A DNA stretch of 64,000 bases, taken from contig JAPKBW010000001.1 of assembly GCA_028823235.1 (NCBI GenBank), forward strand, positions 62,001 through 126,000. Direction: 5' to 3'. Source of the stretch: Longimicrobiales bacterium. Its GTDB lineage: Bacteria > Gemmatimonadota > Gemmatimonadetes > Longimicrobiales > Gaopeijiaceae. The notes below the pieces were generated by a model. That model had not been told where the DNA came from, ran no database searches, and saw only the letters and a program-made list of their open reading frames with translations. Of this stretch, positions 28,477-37,724 are shown piece by piece. How positions within the stretch are numbered: position 1 is the stretch's first letter; every line of letters begins with the position of its first letter. Both the position numbers and the translations under genes were made by a program.

Positions 28477-30285
28477 ATGAAGTCCATCTGTCAGAGATTC
28501 ACGGGGCCCTTCGGGCTCCTCGCCGCCACGGCCCTCGTGGCGAATGCTTTTGCGGTGCAGGACGTTGCCGCACAGCAGCAGGCGACGGTCGTGCCGAACG
28601 CCCCTGCCCTTGAGTGGGATCCGAACGATCCGCGGATCGGCCTAGGTGCCGGCTGGCTGGACGCTGAATCAGCGATCAGCGGCTTGGAGTTGCTCGCTGC
28701 GATTCCGCGGCCAGACGGCTTCTTCAACCCCACGACGCCCGCGGATGGTCGCTTCAACAACACGGACCTCGCCTTCAGTGGTGACCTGCTGGTTCAGGGC
28801 AACTACAACGGCTTCCAGCTCTTCAACATTTCGGAGCCGGCCAACCCGACGCTCGACCTGTCGGTCGTGTGCCCCGGTGGACAGGGTGATGTCTCGGCCT
28901 ATGGCGACTTGATCGTCATGTCCGCTCAGGAGACCCGCGGTCGGCTGGACTGTGGTATCGAAGGGGTCACCGATTCGATCAGCGCCGAGCGCATGCGCGG
29001 CGTCCGGATCTTCGACGTTTCGGACATGAGCAACCCGACACAGGTCGCGGCGATTCAGTCGTGCCGTGGTTCGCACACGCACACCATCGTCACGGACCCG
29101 ACGGACTCTGAGAACATCTACATCTACATCCAGGGCACGTCACGTGTGCGGCCCGGTGATGAGCTAGCCGGCTGTTCCGGTGGCGAGCCCGAAGAAGACG
29201 CGAACACCGCGCTCTTCCGCATCGAGGTCGTGAAAGTCCCACTCGCGAACCCGGCAGCCGCCGAGATCGTGAACATGCCACGCATCTTCGCGGACGATGA
29301 CGGCAACATCGGTGGTCTCTGGCAGGGTGGAGATCACGGCGAAGGCACGCAGAGCAGCCGTCGCACGAACCAGTGCCATGACATCACGGCATTCCCGGAT
29401 ATCGGTCTCGCCGGTGGTGCGTGCTCGGGTAACGGGATCCTCCTCGACATCTCCGATCCGGAGAACCCGATGCGAATCGGTGAGGTCGCGGACCCGAACT
29501 TTGCGTACTGGCACTCCGCCACGTTCAATAATGACGGCAGCGTCGTCATATTTACAGATGAGTGGGGTGGTGGTTCCGCTCCGCGCTGCCGTGCGACGGA
29601 CCCGGCCACATGGGGCGCCAACGCGATCTTCCGGATCAGTGAAGGCGGAGACATGGAGCTGGCCGGCTACTACAAGCTGCCAGTTCCGCAGACCGACACC
29701 GAGAACTGTGTCGCCCACAACGGGTCAATCATTCCGGTGCCTGGCCGAGACATCATGGCACAGGCGTGGTACCAGGGTGGCGTCTCACTCATGGACTTCA
29801 CGGATCCCGAGAACGCCTTCGAGATCGCGTTCTTCGATCGCGGCCCACTCTCGATTGAGTCGCTCTTCACCGGCGGATACTGGTCCACGTACTGGTACAA
29901 CGGTCGCCTCTACGGCGCCGAGATTTCCCGTGGTATCGACGTCTTCCGGCTGACCCCGAGTGAGCACCTTTCAGCAGCAGAGATCGCCGCCGCTGAGTCG
30001 ATCATGATGGGTCAATTCAACGCGCAGTTGCAGCCGCAGGTCGAGTGGGCGCCTACCAAGGACGTCGCGCAGGCCTACCTGGATCAGATGGTCCGGGGCA
30101 ATCGCATTCTCAACGATCGCGCACAGGAAATTCAGCGGACGGTGAACAGTGGATCGGCGGCGCAGCTCAACGCACTGGCTGCGAATCTCGAAGCCGATGC
30201 AGTTCAGATCGAATCAGGCACGCTTGGTGGAGACGCCGTGCGCATGTCGAAGCTCGCCGCCGTCCTTCGCGGGATGGCCATGTAG
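28477..30285 (+). CDS. LVIVD-repeat exported protein
   Basis: A 602-residue secreted beta-propeller protein. Signal peptide (cleaved near DVAAQQ) follows a strong ribosome site (GAGAGGTGAAGGA). LVIVD-type repeats read as x-D-I/V-S-D/E-P-x-N-P: FNISEPANPTLD, FDVSDMSNPTQV, LDISDPENPMRI, MDFTDPENAFEI. Several Cys residues and His-rich positions (SHTHTIVTDPTD, YWHSATFNND) may bind metal. The last 110 residues form a separate helical domain. Function is unknown; relatives occur with DUF305 and other surface proteins. It ends before a clear terminator. Confidence 0.82.
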   Translation: MKSICQRFTGPFGLLAATALVANAFAVQDVAAQQQATVVPNAPALEWDPNDPRIGLGAGWLDAESAISGLELLAAIPRPDGFFNPTTPADGRFNNTDLAFSGDLLVQGNYNGFQLFNISEPANPTLDLSVVCPGGQGDVSAYGDLIVMSAQETRGRLDCGIEGVTDSISAERMRGVRIFDVSDMSNPTQVAAIQSCRGSHTHTIVTDPTDSENIYIYIQGTSRVRPGDELAGCSGGEPEEDANTALFRIEVVKVPLANPAAAEIVNMPRIFADDDGNIGGLWQGGDHGEGTQSSRRTNQCHDITAFPDIGLAGGACSGNGILLDISDPENPMRIGEVADPNFAYWHSATFNNDGSVVIFTDEWGGGSAPRCRATDPATWGANAIFRISEGGDMELAGYYKLPVPQTDTENCVAHNGSIIPVPGRDIMAQAWYQGGVSLMDFTDPENAFEIAFFDRGPLSIESLFTGGYWSTYWYNGRLYGAEISRGIDVFRLTPSEHLSAAEIAAAESIMMGQFNAQLQPQVEWAPTKDVAQAYLDQMVRGNRILNDRAQEIQRTVNSGSAAQLNALAANLEADAVQIESGTLGGDAVRMSKLAAVLRGMAM

Positions 30286-30334
30286 GACTCGTTCTTTCTT
30301 GGCCGACCCGTCTGAGAATCGCAGGTTAACAGAA

Positions 30335-30366
30335 GGGCCCGGCACCGTGAGGTGTCGGGCCCTTTC
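30335..30366 (+). terminator. Strong rho-independent terminator
   Basis: Twelve-base stem (GGGCCCGGCACC and GGTGTCGGGCCC, one G-T pair) with a GTGA loop and a TTTCTT tail. It ends the LVIVD-protein transcript 49 bases after its stop and, being nearly symmetric, may also protect against the convergent amidohydrolase transcript. Confidence 0.85.
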
Positions 30367-30477
30367 TTGATGAATCATCCTGAAGCCAGACTCAGGTGGC
30401 TTCGTCAACCTCCTGGAGGAGCCGCATGAGCATCTCGAATAGGATCGCGCTGAGCTTGATCCCCTTCAGCGCCCTGA

Positions 30478-31815
30478 TCACCTGCGATTCACGGGCAGGT
30501 CGAGGGCTCCTCGGTCGACCACAACGCCGGCCTTGATGACGATCGCGATATCCTGCGCGTTGCTGATGTCAGCAAGCGGATCGCTGTTCAGTAGGACCAG
30601 GTCCGCGAGCTTCCCTTCTTCAATTGATCCGAGCTCCCGCTCCTTACCCAGAAACGCCGCCGCGTTGAGCGTTCCGATCCGGATCGCTTCGACAGCCGGG
30701 ATCCCACCCTCGACCATCAGCTCCAGCTCACGGTGAGATGCCGGACCCGTGGACTGATCCGAACCGAGGACGAGCGAGCCGCCCGCATCCACGATCAATC
30801 TCAGGTTCTCCTGAGCGACGGGGGTCATGACCTTCATCCAGGTCGTCCACGTACGCGCCGCGTACTCGTCACGAACGGTCGTACGCAGCCGCTCGATCGT
30901 CTCGGGCTCATAGACATCCTGATAGATGGGCCTGTCCAGAAATTCAGAGTGCTCCACAAGACGACTGTATCCCTCACCGATCGTGAGTGTCGAAACCATC
31001 GGGGTACCAGTGGATGCCATCAGGGCGACGAACTCCTCACTGACCGGTCCCTGGATTATCGGGTGGGCCAGGGTGTTGATGCCCGCCTCGATCGCCTGGC
31101 GCGCGCGGAATTCGTGTGAAATGTGTACCGTCGTGCGGACACCGCGGGCGTTCAGATACGTTCCGATACGCTCCATGAGCTCCGGATCGAGCAGCGGAAT
31201 GAGCGGCCGGGTCCCCCAACCGTGCTCATCAAACGTCAGCTTCACCATGTCGGGATCGCGCGCCAGATGAGCGTCGAGCGCCGGAATTGCCTCAGGCCAG
31301 CTATCGACTAGCGTCGCACCGCGGCCACCCCCATGCCCTCCCGGCGCCGTGACCACACCACCGCCCGCAAAAATGCGTGGAGCTTCGATGTCGCCTGACC
31401 GCTCACGCTCCCTCAGTCCGAAGATGTAGTCGGGAAGGTTCCCGGCGTCGTACACACTCGTAATCCCACTGTACAGGAATCCGTGAAGCGCCCGGATACC
31501 GGCCTGCTCGTTCATGCCGCCCTGGCCCCGAGCCCCGGTGAGATGGATGTGCATGTCCATCAGACCTGGAATCAGATACTTGCCCCGACCGTCGATCCGC
31601 TGCGTACCCGACGGCGCGTCGATCTCCGTCCTAGACACACGGACGATCCGACCTGCCTGCACCAGCACGTGCCGATTCTCCATGGCAGGCCGACCCGTGC
31701 CGTCGATGACGGTCACGTTCTCAACGAGTAGATCGTTCGACTGGGCCGTCGCATTCGGCGGGAAGGCGATGACGATGACGAAAACCGCAACGACCAGGGT
31801 GTTGATGTTCTTCAT
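30478..31815 (-). CDS. Exported amidohydrolase
   Basis: A 445-residue metal-dependent hydrolase of the amidohydrolase superfamily (imidazolonepropionase/prolidase-like branch) with a signal peptide cleaved near NATAQ. The HxH metal motif is in LMDMHIHLTGARG (about residues 94-98). Later conserved His residues are in TTVHISHEFRA (about 228-232) and the family ending LGSDQSTG holds the metal Asp (about 363). The C-terminal beta strand (GKLADLVLLNSDPL) is the usual second half of the flanking beta sandwich. It probably cleaves amide or peptide-like substrates in the periplasm. Divergent from the S9 peptidase gene. Confidence 0.87.
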   Translation of the reverse strand: MKNINTLVVAVFVIVIAFPPNATAQSNDLLVENVTVIDGTGRPAMENRHVLVQAGRIVRVSRTEIDAPSGTQRIDGRGKYLIPGLMDMHIHLTGARGQGGMNEQAGIRALHGFLYSGITSVYDAGNLPDYIFGLRERERSGDIEAPRIFAGGGVVTAPGGHGGGRGATLVDSWPEAIPALDAHLARDPDMVKLTFDEHGWGTRPLIPLLDPELMERIGTYLNARGVRTTVHISHEFRARQAIEAGINTLAHPIIQGPVSEEFVALMASTGTPMVSTLTIGEGYSRLVEHSEFLDRPIYQDVYEPETIERLRTTVRDEYAARTWTTWMKVMTPVAQENLRLIVDAGGSLVLGSDQSTGPASHRELELMVEGGIPAVEAIRIGTLNAAAFLGKERELGSIEEGKLADLVLLNSDPLADISNAQDIAIVIKAGVVVDRGALDLPVNRR

Positions 31816-31973
31816 AGCTGCGCCCTCCGGCGGCGCGAGCCTGCGATGTACCGAACAGTCTTCACCCCCGGGCGCGGTTTGTCATGCAGTTGGCACTCTC
31901 GACGGGGTGGCGTAGTCTGAGCCGGCGCCCGAACCGGGCTGCGGTCGACGGCTCTCAGGTCAGGCACACGAAC

Positions 31974-34091
31974 ATGAAGAAACTTCTACGACCAGCCCTC
32001 ACCCACGTGGCGATGCTCGTCGCAGCTTCCGGGGTCGTGACCCCGGCCTGCGCCCAGGCCCGGCCGTTCACTGCGGAAGACATGCTGGATGTGGTTCAGA
32101 TCAGTGGCCTTGTCGCCCTGGGGCTCAATGGAGATCGACTCGCCTTCATCCTCCCGGACCTCTCGGACGACTGGAACGTCGCAGAGCGGGTGCAGGTCGG
32201 TGCGGTCCACATCATGGACGTGTCCGGCTCGGGAGAACGCCCCCAGCCAGTGGCTGGAGCAGGTAGTCGGAATTCGTATCCGGTGTTCTCTCCAGACGGT
32301 AGCCAACTCGCATTCTTCATAGACTCCGCCGAAGGTGGGCGCCTCGCGATCCTCGAGATCGCCTCAGGCCAGGTCAAGGAGGCCGGCACACCTTTCTCTG
32401 GCAAAGCCACACGCGCCCCTCAGTGGGCGACGGGCGACAGAGTGGTCTACGCCCGACCCGACATCCCTGCCCCCACGCCGGAACAGCAGCGGATCGAGGT
32501 GCTTACAATTTCCGACCCACTTCCCGGCGATGCGTACTTCCAGCGGGACTCGCGAGCGGGTCTTCGCATGGCGGACCTCAGGACCGGCACCGAGCGCGCA
32601 CTCGTGCCCGATGGCAGTCGGCTAGGTTCGTTTGGCGTGTCGCCGAGTGGCCAGTACCTGCTCGGCAACGTCGGTGGGCAACAACGAGCCCAACTCTGGG
32701 ACCTGTCTACTGAAACCGACCCTCGGGGCGTGGGAGCCGGCGCGGATCGACCGGCGTGGCTGGTGGACGGCCGACTGCTCGTACGTGCCCCCGGACGCTT
32801 GGTGGCGATCGATCCGGGTCGAGCGAGCGGACCACCCACGCATGTCGTGGACCTCAGTCTCCCGATCGCAGGCCTCACCGAATCCCCCGACGGCCAGCAC
32901 TTCGCAGGCCTTGTTGCCGATCCCTCGCTGACCGACCCGGAAGTCGAAGCGCCCCGGCCGAACATGTACACGGTCGCTCGACCCTTCCTCGACGCGGTGC
33001 TGTTGTCCGTGCCGAGCGGGGCGATCACGAACCTGACCGAGGACATTTCGGACCAGATCAGGTCGCTCACCTGGGCTCCGGAGGGTGATGCGATCTACTT
33101 CATCGGTACGGACAACGCGACGTACGACGAGACGTTGTACCGGTACGATGTTCAATCGGGCGAACGTACCGTGCTCAGCACCGGGAAGGAGGCGATCGAT
33201 CGGATCATCCCCACGGTTGATGGCCTCCTCGCGTCGATCCAGTCAGCCACGACGCCACCCGACCTCTGGTCGATCGACGGAACCGACGGGGCGCGCACGC
33301 GGGTGACTGATCTCAACCCACAGCTGTCCGACATCGATTTCAGCGAGCCTTCGCTCTTCCATTTCGAGAGCGAGGAGGGTGACCGCCTCGGCGCACTCCT
33401 CTACCGGGCCACCGGCGACGTCCCACCGGACGGCGAGCCGGTAATTACGTACGTCTACGAAAAGCTGACGCCCGGCATCCACCGATTCCAGCCGCGCCAA
33501 CAAATCTTTGCGACGCATGGATATGCCGTACTTATGCCGAACGTCATGATCCGTGTGGGGCAGCCCGGCACATCGTATGTGAGCTCCGTCGTGCCCGCGA
33601 TTGCAGCCGTCCGTGACATGGGTTTCACGAACGGAAAGTCGTGCATGTGGGGAGGCAGCTTCGGTGCCTACGCCACGTCCTTTGTCATCACCCAGACACA
33701 TACCTTCGATTGTGCCGTCTCCCGTGCTACCCCACCTGAGCTCTTCCGGAACTGGGCAAGCGGGCGAGATCGGGACTCGCGAAACATCGAAAACGGTCAG
33801 GCCCGCCTCGGTGGCAGTCCGTTCGAGGTGCAAGATCGCTACATCTCTCAGTCAGCGTTCTTCCATCTCGACAAGGTCGAGACACCGGTCCTCATCACAC
33901 ATGGCGTGAAGGACTTCACAATCCTTTATGAAGAGGGCGCGATGATGTTCTATGCGCTACGCCAGCTCGGGAAGGAAGCCACGCTCGTCACATACCGTGA
34001 GGGTGATCACAGCCTCTACCGACACTCGCGCGCCGACGCGCTCGACGTGCACCAACGCATGCTCGACTGGTTCGCGTTGTATATGCGATAG
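31974..34091 (+). CDS. S9 family peptidase (prolyl oligopeptidase-like), exported
   Basis: A 705-residue serine peptidase: signal peptide (near CAQARP), a seven-bladed propeller with WD40-like PD40 segments (SYPVFSPDGSQLAFFID, LTWAPEGDAIYFIG), and a C-terminal alpha/beta hydrolase. Catalytic Ser is in MWGGSFGAYATSF (about residue 562), Asp in THGVKDFTILYEEG (about 645) and His in REGDHSLYRH (about 679). These enzymes trim short peptides. Start ATG at 31974 gives the signal peptide. Its 3' end is duplicated as a broken copy at 35937-36103. Confidence 0.92.
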   Translation: MKKLLRPALTHVAMLVAASGVVTPACAQARPFTAEDMLDVVQISGLVALGLNGDRLAFILPDLSDDWNVAERVQVGAVHIMDVSGSGERPQPVAGAGSRNSYPVFSPDGSQLAFFIDSAEGGRLAILEIASGQVKEAGTPFSGKATRAPQWATGDRVVYARPDIPAPTPEQQRIEVLTISDPLPGDAYFQRDSRAGLRMADLRTGTERALVPDGSRLGSFGVSPSGQYLLGNVGGQQRAQLWDLSTETDPRGVGAGADRPAWLVDGRLLVRAPGRLVAIDPGRASGPPTHVVDLSLPIAGLTESPDGQHFAGLVADPSLTDPEVEAPRPNMYTVARPFLDAVLLSVPSGAITNLTEDISDQIRSLTWAPEGDAIYFIGTDNATYDETLYRYDVQSGERTVLSTGKEAIDRIIPTVDGLLASIQSATTPPDLWSIDGTDGARTRVTDLNPQLSDIDFSEPSLFHFESEEGDRLGALLYRATGDVPPDGEPVITYVYEKLTPGIHRFQPRQQIFATHGYAVLMPNVMIRVGQPGTSYVSSVVPAIAAVRDMGFTNGKSCMWGGSFGAYATSFVITQTHTFDCAVSRATPPELFRNWASGRDRDSRNIENGQARLGGSPFEVQDRYISQSAFFHLDKVETPVLITHGVKDFTILYEEGAMMFYALRQLGKEATLVTYREGDHSLYRHSRADALDVHQRMLDWFALYMR

Positions 34092-34410
34092 TTCTGGTGT
34101 AGACCTGTAAGTTATCTGTTTACAATCACTTATGGCTTTATTTTTCTGATACGTAGATCGATTCTAATCAGAATACCATTCTAACGACCGTAAAGTTCTG
34201 CTTTATGCCGACGCGAACACGGAGGCGACAACACGTCTCATGTGGGCCACAGCATCGAACCGCCTCGACGCCACCTGAGTGCTCTTGGAGGCGGGTGCAA
34301 CCCGAACTTAGATTCTCATGTTCCCCTAAACACAGTTCGCCTCATGGGCCCCCACAAGTACTGCGAGCAGATCGCTAGGGCTCTTTTTCATAAATAACCC
34401 AAACCAAAAG
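34092..34410. other. AT-rich spacer after the S9 peptidase gene
   Basis: A stretch visibly richer in A and T than its surroundings, especially 34110-34210 and 34380-34405. No gene is seen. Its first part resembles 35762-35850: both have TGCGATAGTTC (34084-34094 and 35762-35772) and then similar AT-rich sequence ending in TTATG-x-C-x-TTATTT. This looks like a second copy of the DNA that follows the peptidase stop. The 3' part should hold the promoter of the 34423 gene. Confidence 0.45.
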
Positions 34411-34422
34411 ATGTACCGCCCT

Positions 34423-35562
34423 ATGATCTCTCGAAACCGTATCCTGACTCTTGCGGCCCTATCTGCCGCATTCGGGCCAGCAACCCTTACAGCACAGGAT
34501 CAATGGCTTAGCGAAACCAGCTGCTCGGAGGTAGCCCACGCCATAGTGAACGAAGGGATCACGGCCTGGGGCAGCGTTGAGCATGGCCGAGCGAAAGGCA
34601 TGTATCAGGCAGCACTCGTCGTAGACCCTGACTGCACAGCCGCAAAGATCGCGCTAGCTGACATGGCGAACGGCGCAGAATGGGGAACGCGATCCGCCCA
34701 GATGGAAGCACTGGCCAATGTCACCGGTACCCCGGCAGAAATGGCTTGGCTTGATGTGATGAAGTCCTCGGACGGGCCGAGCACGTCATACGAAAAGGCC
34801 CAGGAATCTCCCGATGATGCCCTATTTCATTACTGGGGATCATGGAGTGAAGAATCAGGACCAGTCATAAATGCCCTCGCAGCCTTTGCGGAGCGCTTTC
34901 CCTCTCTTGCAGGGGGAGCGTTCAACACACTGGCATATGCCTACGCTCAGGGCGACGGCGTGGACGTTGATGAGGTCAAATCCAGAGAATTCCTCCGTTC
35001 TTATTTGAGGCTATACAACGAAGCGAATGCACACGACTCCTTCGCTGAAATCTCAGCCATCTTCGGCGATTACGAAGGCGCTCTCCGACACCAACGCCAC
35101 GCCGTAGACCGCGGCGGCGTAACCGTATTCGGTGAGCGCACAGGGATGTACTCGCGTCTCGGTAATAAAGAGGAATACAGGCAAGCAGTGGTAGCCGCCG
35201 TCGAGGTTCTCGCCAATCCCGACGCACCCGAAGAAGAAACCGCTGCAGTCCTGTCGGATCAGTCCGTCATGTGCTTATCGAGCATGGTACCTTGCTCGGT
35301 CATGACCGCTGCGGAATACATGGCCACCGCAAACGGCACAGAGTGGCTGTCGATGTCCGCAAATGACGTCGACATCATTTTCAACGACATGATGACCCTC
35401 GCAGTCGCGACCCATCACAACACAGCCCAGTACATGCTAGATGGCCAGACTGTGGATTATTCGGGTCGCGTATCTTCCGTCTGGGAGGTTACGAATCAGG
35501 AGGTCAGCTTGATAACTGCAAACTGGGCACCCATGGGTGGTGCGGGCCTCCCAGGCAGCTGA
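34423..35562 (+). CDS. Exported repeat-helix protein of unknown function
   Basis: A 379-residue secreted protein if started at ATG 34423 (34411 is the other candidate, four residues longer). The signal peptide is cleaved near ATLTAQ. The mature part is helical with TPR-like pairs: CTAAKIALADMANG, FNTLAYAYAQGDGV, FGDYEGALRHQRHAV. Four Cys residues are present (SETSCSE, DPDCTA, VMCLSS, VPCSV). Codons use more A and T in third positions than neighbouring genes, and it sits between the intact S9 gene and its broken copy, so it may have been acquired. No family name can be given. Confidence 0.68.
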   Translation: MISRNRILTLAALSAAFGPATLTAQDQWLSETSCSEVAHAIVNEGITAWGSVEHGRAKGMYQAALVVDPDCTAAKIALADMANGAEWGTRSAQMEALANVTGTPAEMAWLDVMKSSDGPSTSYEKAQESPDDALFHYWGSWSEESGPVINALAAFAERFPSLAGGAFNTLAYAYAQGDGVDVDEVKSREFLRSYLRLYNEANAHDSFAEISAIFGDYEGALRHQRHAVDRGGVTVFGERTGMYSRLGNKEEYRQAVVAAVEVLANPDAPEEETAAVLSDQSVMCLSSMVPCSVMTAAEYMATANGTEWLSMSANDVDIIFNDMMTLAVATHHNTAQYMLDGQTVDYSGRVSSVWEVTNQEVSLITANWAPMGGAGLPGS

Positions 35563-35615
35563 CAGAGGATCAACACCCAGCCTGCTGCTCTGGCTGATTC
35601 CGGCGGAAATCACAC

Positions 35616-35644
35616 GGGCCCACCTCCATGACGAAGGTGGGCCC
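35616..35644 (+). terminator. Probable terminator
   Basis: A perfect 10-base inverted repeat (GGGCCCACCT and AGGTGGGCCC) with a 9-base loop, 53 bases after the stop of the repeat-helix protein gene. The tail after it is only weakly T-rich (ACTTCGTG), so efficiency is uncertain. Confidence 0.6.
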
Positions 35645-35936
35645 ACTTCGTGTCGTCGCCTCCGTTCGTATTCGACCGGAAGCCAAACTAGGGTTCATAC
35701 CACATTGAGTTTACAGGCAGGAGAACGCTAGGGAACTAAAGGACTTTAGGCGGTGGGGTCTTGCGATAGTTCGAGCGTGAACTCGTAAACCATTTTTTCA
35801 CAAACGATTATGACGTTATTTGCTTGGTCATCATATCGATATGATGCACTCTGACTAGAAAACCAGCTTAATTTCAGGGTTAATCGTCTTTGCCCCCCCT
35901 CCCACCAGCAGAGGGGGTGGGACTAGTCCCACTCAA

Positions 35937-36103
35937 TTATGAAGAGGGCCCGATGATGTTCTATGCGCTACGCCAACTCGGGAAGGAAGCCACACTCGTC
36001 ACATACCGTGAGGGTGGTCACAGCCTTTACCGGCACCTCGCGCGCCGATGCGCTCGACGTGCACCAACGCATGCTCGACTGGTTCGCGTTGTACATGAGA
36101 TAG
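35937..36103 (+). pseudogene. Truncated copy of the S9 peptidase 3' end
   Basis: These 167 bases match the last 166 bases of the S9 gene (33926-34091) with nine substitutions and one inserted C near 36036. Seven of the nine changes are silent in the parent frame. The other two give Ala to Pro and Asp to Gly, the latter just before the catalytic His. The insertion shifts the frame after LYRHL. The parental stop context is kept (ATGAGATAG). The match starts abruptly at 35937. This is the tail of a once-functional second peptidase gene whose rest has been lost. Not expressed as a useful protein. Confidence 0.88.
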
Positions 36104-36150
36104 CAGATTCCACCACGTTCCCGTTCACGTGACTACCCTGGTACTACGCC

Positions 36151-37116
36151 ATGCCAAGACTGACTCGCCACACCTCGATAGGTGTACTCCTCCTAGTTGC
36201 TCTTTCCGGATGTTCTACCTCCGAGCAGGACGACCCTGACATGAGCGGAGCCGCACCAACGAGCCTCCCGGACGCTCCTGCGATCGAGGCGACGAACGCG
36301 TTCTACTACTACGACGACATTGAGGCCGCGTGGGCGTTCTATCGCGACGTGCTCGGCTTCGAGACCGTGGCGGACTATGGCTTCGCCAAGATCATGCAGG
36401 TCGCACCGCAGTCCCTTCTGACCCTGGTGAACGCCGCCGATGGCATGCACACCGCCGACGAGCCGAAAAGCGTCACACTCGCCATAATGACAGAAGACGT
36501 GGAGGCTTGGTACGCCCACCTCAAGGCGAACGACGTGCCGATGCGCGGTGAGCTCACGATACAGGAGGGAAGCGCCCACGACGGTTTCGTCGCGATCGAC
36601 CCGGAGGGGTACTTCCTCGAGTTCGAGTGGTTCAACGAGCATGAAGAGAATGTTCAACTCTCTCCACAGCTCGCCACGATTGAGCCGCTCCAGACGGACG
36701 CGCGCCCAGACGGACTCGGCATCACGGGAACGGTGCTCTGGCTCTACTTCGACGAGATGGCACCCGCTGAAGTGTTCTATGAGGAACTGCTCGACGTCGA
36801 CATGATCGTCGACCAGGGATGGGCGAAGGTCTACCCGGTCTCGCGGACCGGTTACATCGGCCTTGTCGATGCGAGCCGCGGCCTGCACCAGGCCACACAG
36901 GACAAGGGCGTCACGATGTCGTTCCTGACCCAGGACGTCCGTACTTGGCTGGACCGTGTGCGTGCGTTGGGAATCGAGCTGCGCACGCCCGAAATCATGA
37001 TGGAGTCTGATCTGGTCGAGACCTTCGTAGCGTACGACCCAACTCACTACTTCATGGAGTGGGATACTTTCCTCGACAAACCTGGAAATGAACGACTGAT
37101 TGAGGCGATCCGCTGA
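36151..37116 (+). CDS. Lipoprotein with two VOC domains
   Basis: A 321-residue lipoprotein (signal LLLVALSGCSTSE) with two consecutive vicinal-oxygen-chelate domains, residues about 50-175 and 190-315. Each has the domain pattern: FYYYDDIEAAWAFYRDVLGF then DPEGYFLEFEWF; and LWLYFDEMAPAEVFYEELL then DPTHYFMEWDTF. The Glu after the final aromatic stretch is a likely metal ligand in each. VOC proteins include glyoxalases and dioxygenases; export as a lipoprotein is unusual for those. The stop overlaps the ATG of the next gene (TGATG), which is broken. Confidence 0.82.
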   Translation: MPRLTRHTSIGVLLLVALSGCSTSEQDDPDMSGAAPTSLPDAPAIEATNAFYYYDDIEAAWAFYRDVLGFETVADYGFAKIMQVAPQSLLTLVNAADGMHTADEPKSVTLAIMTEDVEAWYAHLKANDVPMRGELTIQEGSAHDGFVAIDPEGYFLEFEWFNEHEENVQLSPQLATIEPLQTDARPDGLGITGTVLWLYFDEMAPAEVFYEELLDVDMIVDQGWAKVYPVSRTGYIGLVDASRGLHQATQDKGVTMSFLTQDVRTWLDRVRALGIELRTPEIMMESDLVETFVAYDPTHYFMEWDTFLDKPGNERLIEAIR

Positions 37117-37724
37117 TGGACCAAGAACGCATGCACTTCGTGGGAATCGTCGGGACGGTGCGTCCGGGGAACTAAACGTCAAAAGCGCTGGCGTTGGTCG
37201 CGGACTAGGTCAACGCGACAGAGCATTGCTCCTTCGAGACGATCGACGCCGCAGACCTGAATCTCCCCTCCCCCGGGCAGCCCGCGACCGATGGTGCGGA
37301 GCGCCTGAAGGCCGCGGTCGCCGGTGCCACAGGTGTCGTTTTCGCGACGCCGGAATACCACGGCTGCTTCGCCAGTGTCACCAAGCTGGTCATCGAGAAC
37401 CTGGACTTCCCTTCGGCTCTAGCTGGCAAGCCAGTGGGCTTGCTCGGTGTTGCGGCAGGCCGGATCGGAGCGATCAAGTCGCTTGAGAGTCTGCGCGGGG
37501 TGTTCCCCCATACCGGGGCGATCGTTCTACCGGGCCCCATCTCCGTAGCGGGTGTACACACGGTCTTCGACGCTGATGGGAAGTGCCTGGACGCCGGTGC
37601 CGAGAAGGCGATTCGTTCCCTCGGGACCGCGATGACACACTGTGCGCAGCAGAATGTGTGTCCAAGGATGGCGCTTGAGGCGATGGTGCAGGCAGGCGCC
37701 CGCGTTTGCCGCGCCCCCGCTTAA
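37116..37724 (+). pseudogene. NADPH-dependent FMN reductase gene with two in-frame stops
   Basis: Starting at the ATG that overlaps the VOC-gene stop, one uninterrupted frame of 203 codons encodes a full-length FMN_red-family flavodoxin-fold protein, broken by TAA at 37173-37175 and TAG at 37206-37208. Visible family features are the FMN phosphate loop GTVRPGN (normally GS-x-R-x-x-S) just before the TAA, ATPEYHGCFASVTKLVIENL (FMN ring and dimer contacts), and AAGRIGAIKSLESLRGVF. The sequence around both stops continues in the same frame (TSKALALVAD), so these are point changes and not frameshifts. A fragment from about 37434 could start internally but lacks the FMN site. Confidence 0.85.

Noticed and set aside
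37173-37208. Stop-codon reassignment as the cause of in-frame TAA and TAG
   Set aside because: Intact genes in the window end with all three stops, for example rsmD (TAG), thioredoxin (TAA) and the VOC gene (TGA), followed by spacers or new genes, so the standard code is in use.
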